Assembly (NCBI GenBank): GCA_037389465.1
Contig: JAZARR010000077.1
Coordinates: forward strand, 744,001 to 808,000
Reading direction: 5' to 3'
Length of the DNA: 64,000 nucleotides
Source of the DNA: Baylisascaris procyonis
Lineage: Eukaryota > Nematoda > Chromadorea > Rhabditida > Ascarididae
Below are positions 18,441 to 31,177 of this stretch, in pieces. Position 1 is the first letter of the stretch. Each line of letters opens with the position of its first letter. Below the pieces are notes generated by a model. It was not told where the DNA came from, made no database searches, and was given only the letters and a program-made list of their open reading frames with translations. The position numbers were made by a program, and so were the translations under genes.

Positions 18441-21400
18441 ATGGTGGTGAGTTGTAATGCTCTTTTCAAAGCTTTATAATTCTTGTGGAATGTATATGCA
18501 GAAAAATTTTTCTTTCCTTTCTTATTATCCAATTTGTATAAATGAAATGGCGGGTAGTCTAAATCGTTCGAGAAATGATCTCTTGAGTACGACGAGTAAT
18601 TTGACAATTTAATCCCGTAAACGTCCTTTTTGATGTTCACTTAGGTGGCGGCTGTGTGATGTTGTGGTCGCGGTCGGTTGAAGGCCACCCGTAGTTTTGC
18701 GGTTTTCAGGTAAATGAGTCATGGTCGTGATGGCCCGTGCTTAACGCATTTTGTTCGCTTTGTGAGACTTGCAGCTCTCAGATCGGCTGTTACTCGCTTC
18801 ACATAGCAGAGCGTTTACTGCTGAAGGTTCTCACATTATGTAATTGTTGCTCTTCAGGTTGATTATAGGAGTATTGCTCTTATATGTTTAGCTATTGCAG
18901 GGCTGCCTAATTTTGTTTGGAATTTTGATTGCCATGCTGCCCAGAAATTAGGCATTGCCTGCTATGTGTCTATATTTGAGAGCGCGGAACATGAACACTA
19001 GGAGGCAGACAGCAAAAGCGATCCTGAAGACGGTAGCCGAATGAAACGGTACATCAGTGAAAGAGGGTCGCTTATGCGGGGATGGTTGTGCCTGTAAGCC
19101 TGAGTTCACTGAACTGTCCTTGTAGGGGTCTCACACATAACGTTCTCTTTCTTTCGGTTTTTCTGAAAATTTTTCTCATCACTATTTCTGGCCGAAGCTT
19201 GCATTATGCTTCCTGAAAAATTTGAAGGTCTTCGGTTGTTTGGACAGGAATTCGCGACTGTAATTCGACTTTCGAAGCTTGTACCATTCCAAGCGTCGAT
19301 TTTGAAACAATGAATTTGAGACGGTTACATTGCGAAGAAGAAAAGGGGGGAATAAAATATTTGGATAGGAACACCTACTAAAAAAATAAAATCAGAAAAT
19401 GGGGAGAAAATTTGAAAATGAGAAAATAGTATTTAAAAGTGAGAAAATAGTTTGTAGTTTGTTTTCAGTTATAAAAAGTGCGCCGACAGTTTTCTTCAAA
19501 GATTTTTCGCAACCTGCGTTGTTTGCAATGTTGTTGCTGCTCACCTTATTGCAAATTCCAAAACCTGCGAATATCTCCCTCAGTTCAGAAAGGCGAGTAA
19601 CTGTATACTATTATAGTCATGCTTGCTTCGTTGATGTTGAAATAACTCTTCATCTTTGAAGTTTTGAAGATACTTTTCATCTTACATTTTTGCTAGTGAC
19701 GCTTTTGTTTCTTTGAAAATGTTCCTTATCACCTCAATTTACAGTTTGCCCCTTCAGTGTATTTTTTTTTTAGCTGCCGCTATCACTTCTTCGCACAGCA
19801 CAAAACCATCCGATGTTGGTGGAGTTGAAAAATGGAGAGACGTACAATGGTCATTTGGTTTCTTGCGATGCGTGGATGAATATACATCTCAGAGACGCTA
19901 TCTGCACCTCCAGGGTAAGTGGACGTTCTTAACTAAGCCATTTGCCAATAATATCGACGTAGATGCAAATAATACCCATAGTATATGCAGAGTTGTAATG
20001 CATAAGGTTATACCATCCAGCGAAGCAGAAAGGGCTAGGAAGATAGGCGGCGAAAGCGTTTCGGTGGTGTAGGTTGTGGTGTCACGGAGGAGCCTTGTCA
20101 GGACGTTATCATGACCATAGGAAAATACGAATAGTTTCAAACTGTTAGGTAGTTTATATATAGAGGTTTATTATTATGGGTTGGATACTTAGGATATTAT
20201 TGCATAGGTAGTGGGAAAACTTCATTTTAATGAACTTTATTATTTTAACTAGCGGTTCTTCCCTCAATCTTTATTGTGGGTTGTAGATATTTGGTGATCG
20301 GAGCGTTATAGTTTACTATTACTTTTCCAATTAGTCCGGTTCTAAGTGTAAAGTTTTGTGATCCAAACTGATTTAGAACACCACGTCGCACGAATTGAGG
20401 TTGTAGAAGAATGGGCAACTTAATCTCTTTGTTCTTCTAGGCTAAAGAAATCATTAAGTGACTTGAGAGGGAGGGCAGATTATTCTCAGTTCATTTGCAG
20501 AAAATGTAACGTATAATCGTCGGTATTGAACTGTACTGAAACCAAAAAGGACAGAATTGGGCAATAGCAGTAGCATGGTCGAAGCTGGTTTCTGCGTTGC
20601 ACTATTTCAGAAAGGGTACTGCGTTAAGTGTCCTTCCTTTCATTGTACTCTGAGGCATTTATGGAAATCTGTTACCTAGGCAGCAAAGTTGAATATTTTG
20701 CATGAGAAATTAAGAGATATTGAGGGATAATACAAGAAATCATATCGTACTTACATCGCTAAACGTAAATATTAGGACACTTTAGTAAATTAGACGACCT
20801 GTGGATGTTGATAGAGTCCCTCATTTTCTTTATGCTGGTCAGATTTTATGAGATAAGTCAATAGAGTTTTAATGGGACCATCTGATTGAGTTTGAATCGC
20901 CGTATCGAAGCGTTTTTCTTCGCTTTTTGAAGGTTCCTTTGCAAAAGCTCTTTTATGGTGCTGTATTAGAAAGTTGTATTGAAGTTTATTATTGAGCTCT
21001 TTTTGAATTTATAGGATGGTGATCGCTTTTTGAAAATGCCAGAAGTATACGTGAGAGGTTCAACAATCAAATACCTGCGTATACCGGATGACGTTGTCGA
21101 GCTAGTTAAAGACGAGGTTAGTTTTTCCATCCATTCATTATGAAACGTTTATACTCTCCATACAGTAATAAGTCGATTTAGAAAGGGTAGCGGGTGGTAA
21201 ACTTTTAGCATTCCCAATCAGTTCAGTTATCCCAGTTATGTTGCCGTCGTTGCTTTTTTATACAATAACCCCGTTATAGAAGCTCGTTTCAGTTATGGGA
21301 GGTTAACCTTGATCACCCGTGGCTCTCAGGCATACTTCACTGATTTCCACGCATTCATACTGTTGCGTGAGTGCCCCAGGATCACTTTTGGCACATTTCC

Positions 21401-22372
21401 ATTCATGGAAGAAGAAATAATATATCTGCTTTGAGAAGAAAAAACTCTTTCATTTGCATCTTAAGAATCGTTTCACCTAGTTTAAATGATCGCGCGATCC
21501 GCGGGCAGGTGTGTCCATGATCCTTGTTTTCCCCTCCCCCCCTCCCACATCTTCCCTGCTAGAGAGCAAGGATACTATTCGTTTGCGCAGGAGTGGAAAT
21601 GCTGAAATGAACATTACCAGGTTATTGTTAATTATTTTGGCAGGTTTACTTATTTTTTACAATTCAAACGGCTCTTAATTACTTTGTTTCCGTAGCAGAA
21701 GAGTTGAAAAATGGCGATGTCAGCGTTTTGTTGCTTATATGAAGTATACTCTTCGTGTATTGCTTCAAAAATATGTTGGAATAATTTTTGGAAGGAATCA
21801 ATATCGAACACTTTTATTCAAGTTGCCGCGAGATAGATTTATGAAAGGATAGGATTAATATTTTATGATGCAAAATCGTGACAAGAAAGTTTTTAGTAAA
21901 TTATCTTGTCTCTTCATTGGGAAATGAACCTATGGGCTATGCTATATGAGTGCAAGAAAAGCAAACGAGAAGGCAGTGGTAGCGGTCACAGCATGGTGTT
22001 CATTAAAGTAGGCCGCTACTAGTAACACTATGAAAGAATAAAATTTCGGCCAAAATAAAAGCAAGATGCTTTCATACTCGACTTTCGTGCATACTCGGTT
22101 TCATTTAGGGTAATCATAAAACATCGCTGAAATGCGCAGTGCACTTCCTACTGTTTTTATGTGGGATGGGAAGAGGGAGGATATACTAGGAGCGAAGCGA
22201 AAATTTTAACTGTTATCGAGGATTGTAGGTTAAAGAAGTTCGACGTCAGCAGAAGGATCAGCAGCGCGCTAAACGTGGAATGCAAGGGGGCAGCAGAGGA
22301 GGCAACCAAGGAGGAAGAGGAGCACCTCGCGCTGGCAGAGGGGGTCAGCAAGGTCGAGGTCGCGGCAAATAA
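18441..22372 (+). CDS. lsm-4: U6 snRNA-associated Sm-like protein LSM4
   Basis: Subunit of the heptameric LSM rings: LSM1-7 in cytoplasmic mRNA decapping and LSM2-8, which binds the U6 snRNA 3' end in splicing. Four exons: 18441-18446 (ATG GTG only, then GTGAGT), 19774-19914, 21015-21116, 22229-22372 (TAA), giving 130 residues, close to the family's usual 120-140. The Sm fold is clear: [40 protein letters not shown] (Sm1), then [17 protein letters not shown] (Sm2, with RG and the conserved Ile). The tail [12 protein letters not shown] is followed by an RG/RGG- and Gln-rich stretch ending GRGRGK, as in LSM4 orthologues, where RGG tails are arginine-methylated and help P-body assembly. The two-codon first exon was chosen because nematode LSM4 begins MVLPLSLL and exon 2 starts in phase at LPLSLL. 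AATAAA follows at 22679. Confidence 0.94.
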
Positions 22373-22678
22373 AGCGTTTTTTGATATCACTGATGTTGGT
22401 AAGGTTTTAATGTTGTCGTTTGCTTCACTTTTGAGCCCATATTTCGTTTTGATTTATTGTTCAGGTGTTATTCGCTGTTCAGATCACCATCGCTTCTCCA
22501 AAAATGAGCTTTTTGCTGATGTCCGTTCCAGGTCAGAAACTGCGACATCAAAGGATTCTTTTAGTGAAATTTTGACATTCACTCACTACATAGAACTGCT
22601 GGGCTTTCCAAAGCCCTACAAAGCGGATGGTCGTTCATAAATCTTGTTTTGAGTGGTTCGCAATCGTGAATGCACTAG

Positions 22679-22684
22679 AATAAA
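22679..22684 (+). terminator. LSM4 polyadenylation signal
   Basis: A canonical AATAAA lies about 307 bases after the LSM4 stop and before the LINE relic, so it probably marks the 3' end of the LSM4 mRNA. Confidence 0.7.
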
Positions 22685-23139
22685 AGATTCCCACTTTTTA
22701 TAATATTCACGGAATCTTTCGTTTAAATTCTATACTTTCCAATTTTTTCCCGTTCTCCCGTTCCTTTGGCTTGTTCGTAACCCTTTAGTTGCTGTTGTCT
22801 CTTCAAAAATTTCAAGATTAGTAGATATCCGCAACTGAAAGAAGAGATGAGAAGGTTTGCCCAGGTATAGTTCAGTCTTCATCTTCTTGATCTAGGTTGA
22901 CATGGGGTTTGTAGTAGGATGCAGCAAACAAATGTCAATTGAGACTCTTCGCTCGCAAATCGTCTGGAGGAGGAGAGGTGGGATTGATATCTTCGAGGAT
23001 AGCAAACAAAAAGGAGGGTTATATTTGCTAGCCGTGACTCTTGCGCATTCCCTGACGGTATAGTGCTAAACTACTTGCATATGATATTGAACTTAACGGC
23101 ACACAAATCATAGAGATGCTAAGGCCTCTGATGTGAGAT

Positions 23140-23810
23140 GTCATGAAAAGCTGCCCTTGAAACTGGGAAAACGTGGAGTCGTTGGCTCTTTTTTAAAGTA
23201 GGTCAGAGCTGGACAAAGTCATCCAGTTTCTAGTGCGGTGCTATAAGAAACCATCTTGGGTCCTCTTTTGCTCCTCATATACATGGATGATGTTTTCGAT
23301 GACATTCTGAGTAATACCAAACTGCCGATGACCTCAAAAATTTGTCGTCCATTGCGTGATTCTGCCTGTGACTTCTATAGTCTGCAAGAGGACCTTGATG
23401 TCTATACTAGTCAAATTACATCGGCAAGCAAAAATTTTTAGCCCAGAGTCATTGGAATATCTTGGGCTCAAATTTCTTCTGCTTCTTTGTTGTAGAATTG
23501 CAGGCGGCTTTTTCGAAATTCTACTGTCAGAAATATTTCAATTATTCCTCCCCGTAGTCGACGTACTCATCAGTTCTAACTCGCCCAAAGACAATGTTCC
23601 GTATAGTTTATCCGCTTCCCATGTTCACCAATTTGTTCAGCTCGCCTAGACAGTGTTCAATTTCAGTTCACCATTTTCGCGTTGTAAGAGTCTGGAATTT
23701 GCTTCCAACTGATATCGTTAATCCATCCACTCGTTCAGTTTTTTGCTGCGACTGGATGGTTTCGATCTATACACTATTGCACTTCGTACCTATTAAATGT
23801 CTATTTGTGT
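23140..23810 (+). mobile_element. Decayed non-LTR retrotransposon (reverse transcriptase C-terminal part)
   Basis: Frame-broken translations match the order of blocks in Jockey/CR1-like LINE reverse transcriptases. First comes KLGKRGVVGSFLK (like the usual KLxxxGVxGxLLxW block) at about 23157-23196. Then comes LGPLLLLIYMDDVFDDI (the GPLLFLIYINDL block) at about 23252-23308, followed by LQEDLDVYTS. The C-terminal block HHFRVVRVWNLLPTDIVNPS lies at about 23665-23727. In-frame stops and several frame changes show it is dead. It sits between LSM4 and PEX13, on the same strand, and lengthens the gap between them. Clade assignment within LINEs is uncertain. Confidence 0.8.
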
Positions 23811-24457
23811 GAATTGTAGTTTTTGCGAATGTTTTTACTCGTTTTTACTGTTCATGCTGATATATTTTCACATTTTGGGGCATTCAAATATAGTCTTACG
23901 GTTATTATTGCTCTGATATTGTTTATTAATTTCCTTCAGATTAAAGCTGTACTTATACTTTTTGATTTCTGCGGTTTTTTATTGTATTGCTTTGAATGTG
24001 TTGTAATTGTATGTATTGGTTTTTACTTTCATCCATATATTTTTTGCTGTTGCTTGAAAGATTAAGATTGAAATAAAATATTCATCAGAAAGGTATGTTG
24101 TTGGTACTGTTTGTAAGAGTAGTCCTCTCGTTCTCTAATTTATCTTCGATGCTTTTCGTCATATAAATGCCAAAAAAAAAAAAATTCGGAAATTCTTCAC
24201 ATATTTTCTTAATAATATTGATAGATATCTTTGAAGTGTTATGTATTATATTTTCCAAAAAAATTGGCTCCGAAGTATTCTTTCAACAGCAAAGCGATGT
24301 GGCTTTGCTTGAAGGAAGTTTTGACGCTTAGTTCAATTCTCGCATTGATATCGACTTGTTTCCGTTGTTTACTTTATTGTTTGCTGGTAAAGTAATTCAG
24401 AGATAATGTTGAAGGTCGTATAAAAGTAAGAAGCGCTTTCTGTAATGCCTGGTTTTC
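23811..24457. other. Remaining LSM4-PEX13 spacer
   Basis: Very AT-rich sequence with a poly-A run near 24173 and no supported exon. It ends at the acceptor-like site ahead of the PEX13 start. Confidence 0.5.
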
Positions 24458-24474
24458 GTTTCTAGGGATAAATA
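24458..24474 (+). promoter_or_regulatory. Probable trans-splice acceptor of PEX13
   Basis: TTTCTAG ends about 10 bases before the PEX13 ATG (24475) with no upstream coding exon needed. Acceptor-like sites this close to a start codon are typical of nematode spliced-leader addition, and a downstream operon gene would be expected to take an SL2-type leader. Inferred from position only. Confidence 0.55.
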
Positions 24475-27400
24475 ATGGACGATCATAGGGATAACATCCC
24501 TCCACCGGTGCCACCAAGGCCGTCGATGCTGAGTGGTGGCATGCCGCAACCCTCCATGATCGGTGCTCCGATGAATCCGTATGGGATGGCCTGTGGATAT
24601 GGACCTCCATACGGTAGCACACCGTACTCATCACCTGCCATGTAAGCGAATTTGAACTCTTTCTTCCATTTACTTATTCATTTTCTTCATGAAGTTAGTT
24701 ACCTTATTTTAGTTTCTGTATTGTAGTGTGGGGGTGTTGATCTAGTTAATGCAATCTGGAATTAGTTATGATTATTTTAAGGTACGGTGACTGTGATTAT
24801 TTTTAAGGTACGGTAACTACGGATGTGGCGTTGCTCCGATGAATAGCAATTTTGCTCGATTAGCTGAAGAGTCATCCAGAGGTATTGAAGCTCACTTGGT
24901 TTGCTTATTAGCGGTTACTGTTGGCTTCATACGGTATAAATTAGTAATTTTTATTTCGCTGATGGTTCAATGCTTATACAGAATTTTACCGATTTAAGTA
25001 TCATTGTTTTATGATTGGTCGTCATTAATGTCGTTTATTCAGGAGCATTTCAAAGTATTGAGGCGGTGGTAACTGCAGTGACATCCGTCGCGAATATGCT
25101 GAATTCAACGCAGAATGCCATCTACAGTTCGTTTCGAGCCGTTATTGGTGTTGTTGAGCAGTTCTCGCTTCTTAAATCACAGGTTATTTAATTGAGCAGA
25201 GTTATTATGAGTTTTCGCTTTTTTTTTCTTCTTAAATTTTGCTTTATGCTTTATGTATTTGTTAAGACGTATTTTGCTTTCTTGTTTAAGATTATTTAAG
25301 GCTTGTTTGGTGTTGCAAATTACGATCTGTCGAAACCAAATTAGCAGACTAAGGTTTTTTGAACTGGTAGAGATAGCGCGATACGCGCTTTTTAACACTG
25401 GTCAGTCATACAGCCAGTTTCACTGATGTTAAGAGGTCAGTGAAGTGATGCATCTTAAAAATATTTTCTCTACGATTGTTCAGTTGTGAAAACTCTCAAA
25501 GATGGTTATTTAGAGGAAATTGGTTTTGCAGTTCTGTGGGTTACACTTACCAGAATTTAGTGCCATAAGCTTCATAAATGGACACGATGCATCTGTAATG
25601 CATTTTATAGGAAGCTGCAAAAGAGGCGCATAAAAAGATTATGTACATAATAATTTCATCAATTTTCACCTGGTTGCATTACGCTTTCACCGAAGGAACA
25701 TTACGCGTCATTGTATATTATACTACTGAGTGTCCATCTGTGATGCATAAGAGTGACTCTAAATGAGCTTAATGAGCTTTGATTTTCCAGCCATTGTTTT
25801 AATGTCGAAATACCAACATCAACTTTATGTATAAAATATCTCATCTTGTGGAGGTATAAGCATAGGTTTTAATTGTGATGCATGGTTGGTTGGTCTGTGT
25901 TCCCATATTTTCTGTCTTAAAAATTTGTTGCGCATTGAGGCCATTATCGGTGCTGTGATTAACAAACCTAGTGATGAACTTTCCCGTTAACGTTTTACCG
26001 AATGGCGTATATTTGTGGCGCTTATGTCCGTGATATGCTAATGCATAGGTAATAGCTGTGCATGAGTGACCATTCATATCGAAAGTAGTATGATTGTATC
26101 GTGATCTATTATGTTATGTAGAAGTGAAGCCAGGATCCCTGCACTCAAGTATCCTAAAGCGTACGCTCGACAGAATCGGTGAACAAGCATATGAAAACAG
26201 TAATGAACTAACATAGGCCTGTTGCTTATAGCGTAGATAGTTTCAAATTTTAAACAAGGAATATAGAAATACTTTTGTTGTGCATTTTGAGATTTTCTTC
26301 CGGGTTCAGTATTTCAGCTAAGTGATGTGACATTTAGAATGCCTCTTGTCCTGTCGCGATTACATCGTTTGATTTTGTTGGTCGTAAGTGGCGCTTTCTT
26401 ATTTAATTCACGGTCGAAACTCAGCTGTCTTTATACATCCATTTCAGCAGCTTGTCTTTGTACGTAGTTCGATATATGAAAGAAATGGTTCAAACGAAAT
26501 TCCCCAGGCAGTCAGTTCGTGAGTGGGCAGTAACAGACCACGCGACGGAACCCTACCTACCCCTTCCTCCTCCCCTTTGCTATCTTGTCCCATGCTTTCC
26601 CGCTAGGGTCTGTTTTACAGGAACATCATGATCGTAATCTCAATAATAAGAAACCTTCAAACTGTACTCGCTATTAATATTATTCCAGAGAAGGTGAACT
26701 TGCAACCTAATTTATACGTTTGATGACTTTCTAGCTGGTATCTATGGTGGTCGCGTTATCGGTGCTTCGATGGCTGAGGCGTCTTTGGCGGACAATTCTG
26801 GTCTTGCTTCGCTTTAAGCCGGCGAACTACTCTGCAGTAGAGTTGGCGTGGCAGGATGTAAATATGCCATCTACAGGTATTGTATTTTATCTATTGAATT
26901 TATTGTTATACTTTAATTTACTTGATTTATCAACCTTTTGAGGTCGTTAATTTTGTAACCTTAGGAAAATTTCATACTGTCTGGTGCTATACCCGCTTTA
27001 TTCAACTCGACCTAGCTTATCGAACGAAATGTTGTTTATCTTCTATAGACGCTGAGGTCATATGCAGTTTATCGCTTGAATGCGCCCCACTTCGCGAAAA
27101 TCCCTCAATCTACAGTGGCCCTCAGTGTGGTTGAATGAGAAGAAAAAAGGGAAGGAAGCTGGAATGCGCTTCGTAATCAAAATTCGAATCCAGCCAGAGA
27201 CTAAACTGTTGTGCGTTCCTCACCTGTTTCGGTTTAATTGAATGAATTTGGCAGGGACGGTTGTAGTAAAACTTAGGTGGCAAGTCAGTATAAGCTTTCG
27301 ATTTCAGAGTCAAATGGCATCTTCATTCTCAGAATATCCATAGAAATAATTTGAAGGCTGAACAATTTTGTTGTAATGTAGGCTTTCGGTGGAGCTTGAT

Positions 27401-30400
27401 CTTCGGATGTAAATTGACGTATTCGTTCAAAAAAGCGAAACGTATTTCCGTCCTTGGAACGTTACAAAAATGTTTAAAGTTCTCGCAATATTGATCTGAA
27501 CCATATGTAAAATATAGGGGGAGGGGGTCAGAGGTTCTTTCATGCACACTGCGGCCGGGAAGTCAACCTGTATTATCAGGCTGAAATGGATGTGATCTTG
27601 ATGTGCGCTTAGCTATTTTTCAAGAACACATTGTTTATGATTCTGCTGGGTTATTCCTAATTTGTATTGTTGGAGTTTGTTCGTCGGCTGATCTCCATAA
27701 CAGGTTTACAACGCAGTTATTGTTTCCGTTCATTCCATTAATGCATATTTATGTGCGTCCCTTTAGTTTTATTACAGAAATAAGCAAAGCAGTTCAGATA
27801 GATAAGACGTGCTCTGATTTAGCCGTATATTTAACCGTATAAGACGAGGTTCTCTGCATAGGTGCACTTCTGTCTCTCAGAGACATTGTTTCTGTTTCCG
27901 TTTGTCTGTTATTTGCTGTGCTGATGTTGTTCGATTTGGCAGTCTAAAATCCTTTTTCCTCTTTCCCTTTTCTGTCTGTAAAATTGTTTCTTAGTCAGTG
28001 GAAATGATGTCATAAATTCAGCGATTTAAACCCCATGCGGACAGATTTTGACTATTGCGTTCACATTTCTGTGAGTCGTTGGGAAATGTAGTAGTAATGA
28101 ACGAAAAAATCCATCTGCCTGTGTGTTCCTCAACGTTTCTGATTCATATATAGATGCAGTATGGAAGGTTCGGCTGGGATCGCCAAGGGAAAGTTTTCTT
28201 AAAGTGGCATGCTGTTGGGATGGCCCATCGCATGACGACGTTGACGGCATTTTGACATTCTCATTAAAAGCATATCGGAGAACCGAGTTGGAAAGCGAAT
28301 TTTGCATGGTTCTTTGAGAGCTTCATTTCGTGTAATTGTTTTCAGGGGCCGATTGGGTGGATTCACAGGGTGCCAGTGGGAAATCAGTAAACTGGCCGGC
28401 GATGCTGTTCTGGTTGGTGGCACTAGGAGGTCCTTACCTCATTTATAAGTGCCTTTCAAGGCTGGTGACCTCTGTTGAAGAGTCGAGAAGGTGGGCCACC
28501 GGATGTGATGAACATTACGACGCAACGGTATGCCTTTTCTCTCTTTTCCTTGAAACTTTTATTGGAGGAGGAGGGGAGGGGGATATTGCGATAACAACTG
28601 TTGCTTCAGTTTCCTTTGCAGCCGTAGCGTATGGGAGGGAGTTCGTGGAGAGGGTCTATTCGTTTTGAACGGAAGCCGTGGTTTAATTCGCCTACGTTTA
28701 TCATCTTTTTTTGCAAGTGTGTATAGGTGACGATTGAAAAGTGAACGTCAAACTAAAGAACGAATGCAGTTATTTTCTGAACATAAATTTTTCGAGCTGA
28801 TGGTTTTCTATCTCTAGATGAAAGTGCTTTGAAAAATTACGAAATTAAACCTCATTGGCTTATCGTCTATGTCGTATAGTGAAACGTTATATTGTTGTGA
28901 AGCTATTATTTCAGTGTTCGTTAATGATTGTTTGCAGCATTCGTGTGAACAAGAGTCCAAAGTCAGTTTTCTTCTCTTTCTGGTGGAATGGGACGGAAAT
29001 TGGGAATGCAAGACACCTTGAACGGTATGAGAAGGTTGGGGAAGCCGCTTTGATTATTTGCCATCAAGCTGCCTTGTTTGTTTCGGTATCTGAAGGTCTT
29101 ACGTGTTTTTCAGGCTTTGTACGATTTTAATGGGCAAAATGAGCGCGAGCTATCGCTTCGGAAAGGTCAAACTCTCCGAGTTGCTCCTAAACACCAGCAG
29201 CCCGCAGTTCGTGGATGGCTTTTAGCCAGGTTGGTTAACTCTCAACTCAAGCAGAACTACAGTTGCAGAATTGAATAGCGCCATTCTTTGTATTTTAAGC
29301 TGTTGCATCAAATCAGTTGTCTGTTCTGAGGTATGGGGGGACCAAATTTGAATCATTGGTTATAGCGCATTTCGTCGGATTGCTTTCATTTGCTTCGAAT
29401 GGGGGTGTGCGGCCTGTCTAATGTATCGCTAAACATCAAATAAGTGGCGGTTTTAGTGGAAGCTATGTTTCTTTTTCTGGAATGGAAGCATCTCATCATT
29501 TCTTCGAAACAATACATATTAGTGCGTTGAGAAACATAACGTGGTCATGATTCGAGGATTCCCATTTTAATTTGTTTATTTTGATTTAGTATATTTGCTG
29601 ACCTGAAGCGATAAAAACGCTAGTCTTTTAAAAACGGAATATTTTCCAACTTAGTTGACAAAACACTTTTGATTTTACGCCTATAAAACTTCACCACTGC
29701 AAGCGTCAATAAGCTGTTTTAAGAAGTGAATTTATCCGTTTCAATGCAGAGTTCTACTGGAACGACGAGCGAAAGATGTGCATGTGCGTGAGGGAGGTGG
29801 ATAGGAAAGTGAAGAAGGAAGTGTCACGAAATTCATTTGGATTTGGAAGGAGACCTAAGAAATTGAAGTCCCAGGAGGAGGGTATATCGGATGCCAAATT
29901 CTGTTTGCATGTCGTCCCTTCGAAATTCACCGTATTTTCGCAAATATCTTTGCCTATTCCCTCTTCCTCCTTGTATATCTATTTTGCACCGGATGTTTGA
30001 GCGGTATCCTATGTCAAATGAGTACCTTTTAGGAAAGGGCTTAAATTTTTTTTTAATTTGGAAGTTTCAAGGCTTTGAAGATGTTTCGTAAACACAGCGT
30101 TTCAAAGAATAGAAACTATTTATGAAAGAAATTTTCGCATTTTCCTTAATAGTTGAGCTGTTTATTAATTTCTTAAAGCCTTATTGAGGGATAGCCACAG
30201 GATGCAGATATATCTGTCATACAGTCAATCGCATTTATTACTTGTCGTTTATCACTGTGAAATCCATTATATGTCACACCTATGGCCGTAAGAAGAATTG
30301 AATTTTTACAAATGTCTGAGATGCATTTCTTGACCTTATTCTTTAATGATTTATTGGAAGTGTTATATGAGCTGAAGCCATCCCTACAGTTGCCATGGAG

Positions 30401-30811
30401 CCGCGTTTCGGGTGCTGCAACTTGAGTAGCTGAAATGTGACAAATTATTTTTATATTACATTTTCCTTACATTGAGACGAGTGATTCAGACATTACCATC
30501 CGGGAAAAAGTGCAGGTCCAGTCCTTTTTTTCTGAAAGTACTTCCTGTCTAATCAGTTTACACTAATTCTTCGAATAATAAGTAGTCATGATCTCTTTTC
30601 ATCGTTTATTCTTTAGTTGTATAAAAAAAAGTGATTTTAGAAACGCTAACTGATAAAAAAGTTCTTTTTCAGTTCGGAGGACGGTGATCGAGTTGGTCTC
30701 GTGCCTGTAAACTATGTAAAAATTTCTGGAAGGAAATCTGTTTCCCCGCCTCTGCAACCGCGAAGTTTCTTCGATGGCGCATACGAAAATGCTCTCCGGT
30801 CGATTTTCTGA
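24475..30811 (+). CDS. prx-13 (PEX13): Peroxisomal membrane docking protein peroxin-13
   Basis: PEX13 is part of the docking and translocation complex (with PEX14) that receives the PTS1 receptor PEX5 at the peroxisome membrane. Seven exons: 24475-24641, 24808-24881, 25043-25182, 26735-26876, 28346-28527, 29114-29229, 30673-30811. All phases agree and sum to 319 residues plus TGA. The N-terminus starts MDDHRDNIPPPVPPRPSM and is Pro/Gly/Tyr-rich. Residues about 81-123 form the conserved helical segment (IEAVVTAVTSVANMLNSTQN, then YSSFRAVIGVVEQF). Residues 190-208 are a membrane span, NWPAMLFWLVALGGPYLIY, containing the family GGPYLI motif. Residues 236-290 are an SH3 domain (ALYDFNG, then QQPAVRGWLLAS, then GLVPVNYVKI). 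The C-terminus is much shorter than the human one. Exon 2 has a duplicated upstream acceptor that must be skipped. AATAAA at 31172. Confidence 0.95.
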
Positions 30812-31171
30812 AGATATCGCTCGCGTGACCGTTTTGAACTCAACTTTTTAATTCGGTTCCACAGTGTATTCCCGGCCTTGGTCAGCAGTGTAATAATTCC
30901 ACGGTTTACATTTTCAGTTAAATGATGATTATTTTGAAGCGTTCCCAAGTTCTGTCTTTTTTTGGAAGAGAGTGTGGTGCATTAAGTTTCATTTCTCTTC
31001 TGTTTTTGATTTTTCCGCTTGCTATTAATGCAGCACTTTCCATTGAGTGGCTACATGCTTACAGTTTCATGAAAAATAGTGTAATATGTCTGATTTATTT
31101 TCATATATCGTCATTTATATTCGTGTATATTATTTATTTGCTTCCACGTGTGAAATATATGAGCTGCTACC

Positions 31172-31177
31172 AATAAA
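31172..31177 (+). terminator. PEX13 polyadenylation signal
   Basis: A canonical AATAAA in a local T-rich context, 361 bases after the PEX13 stop. Confidence 0.65.
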
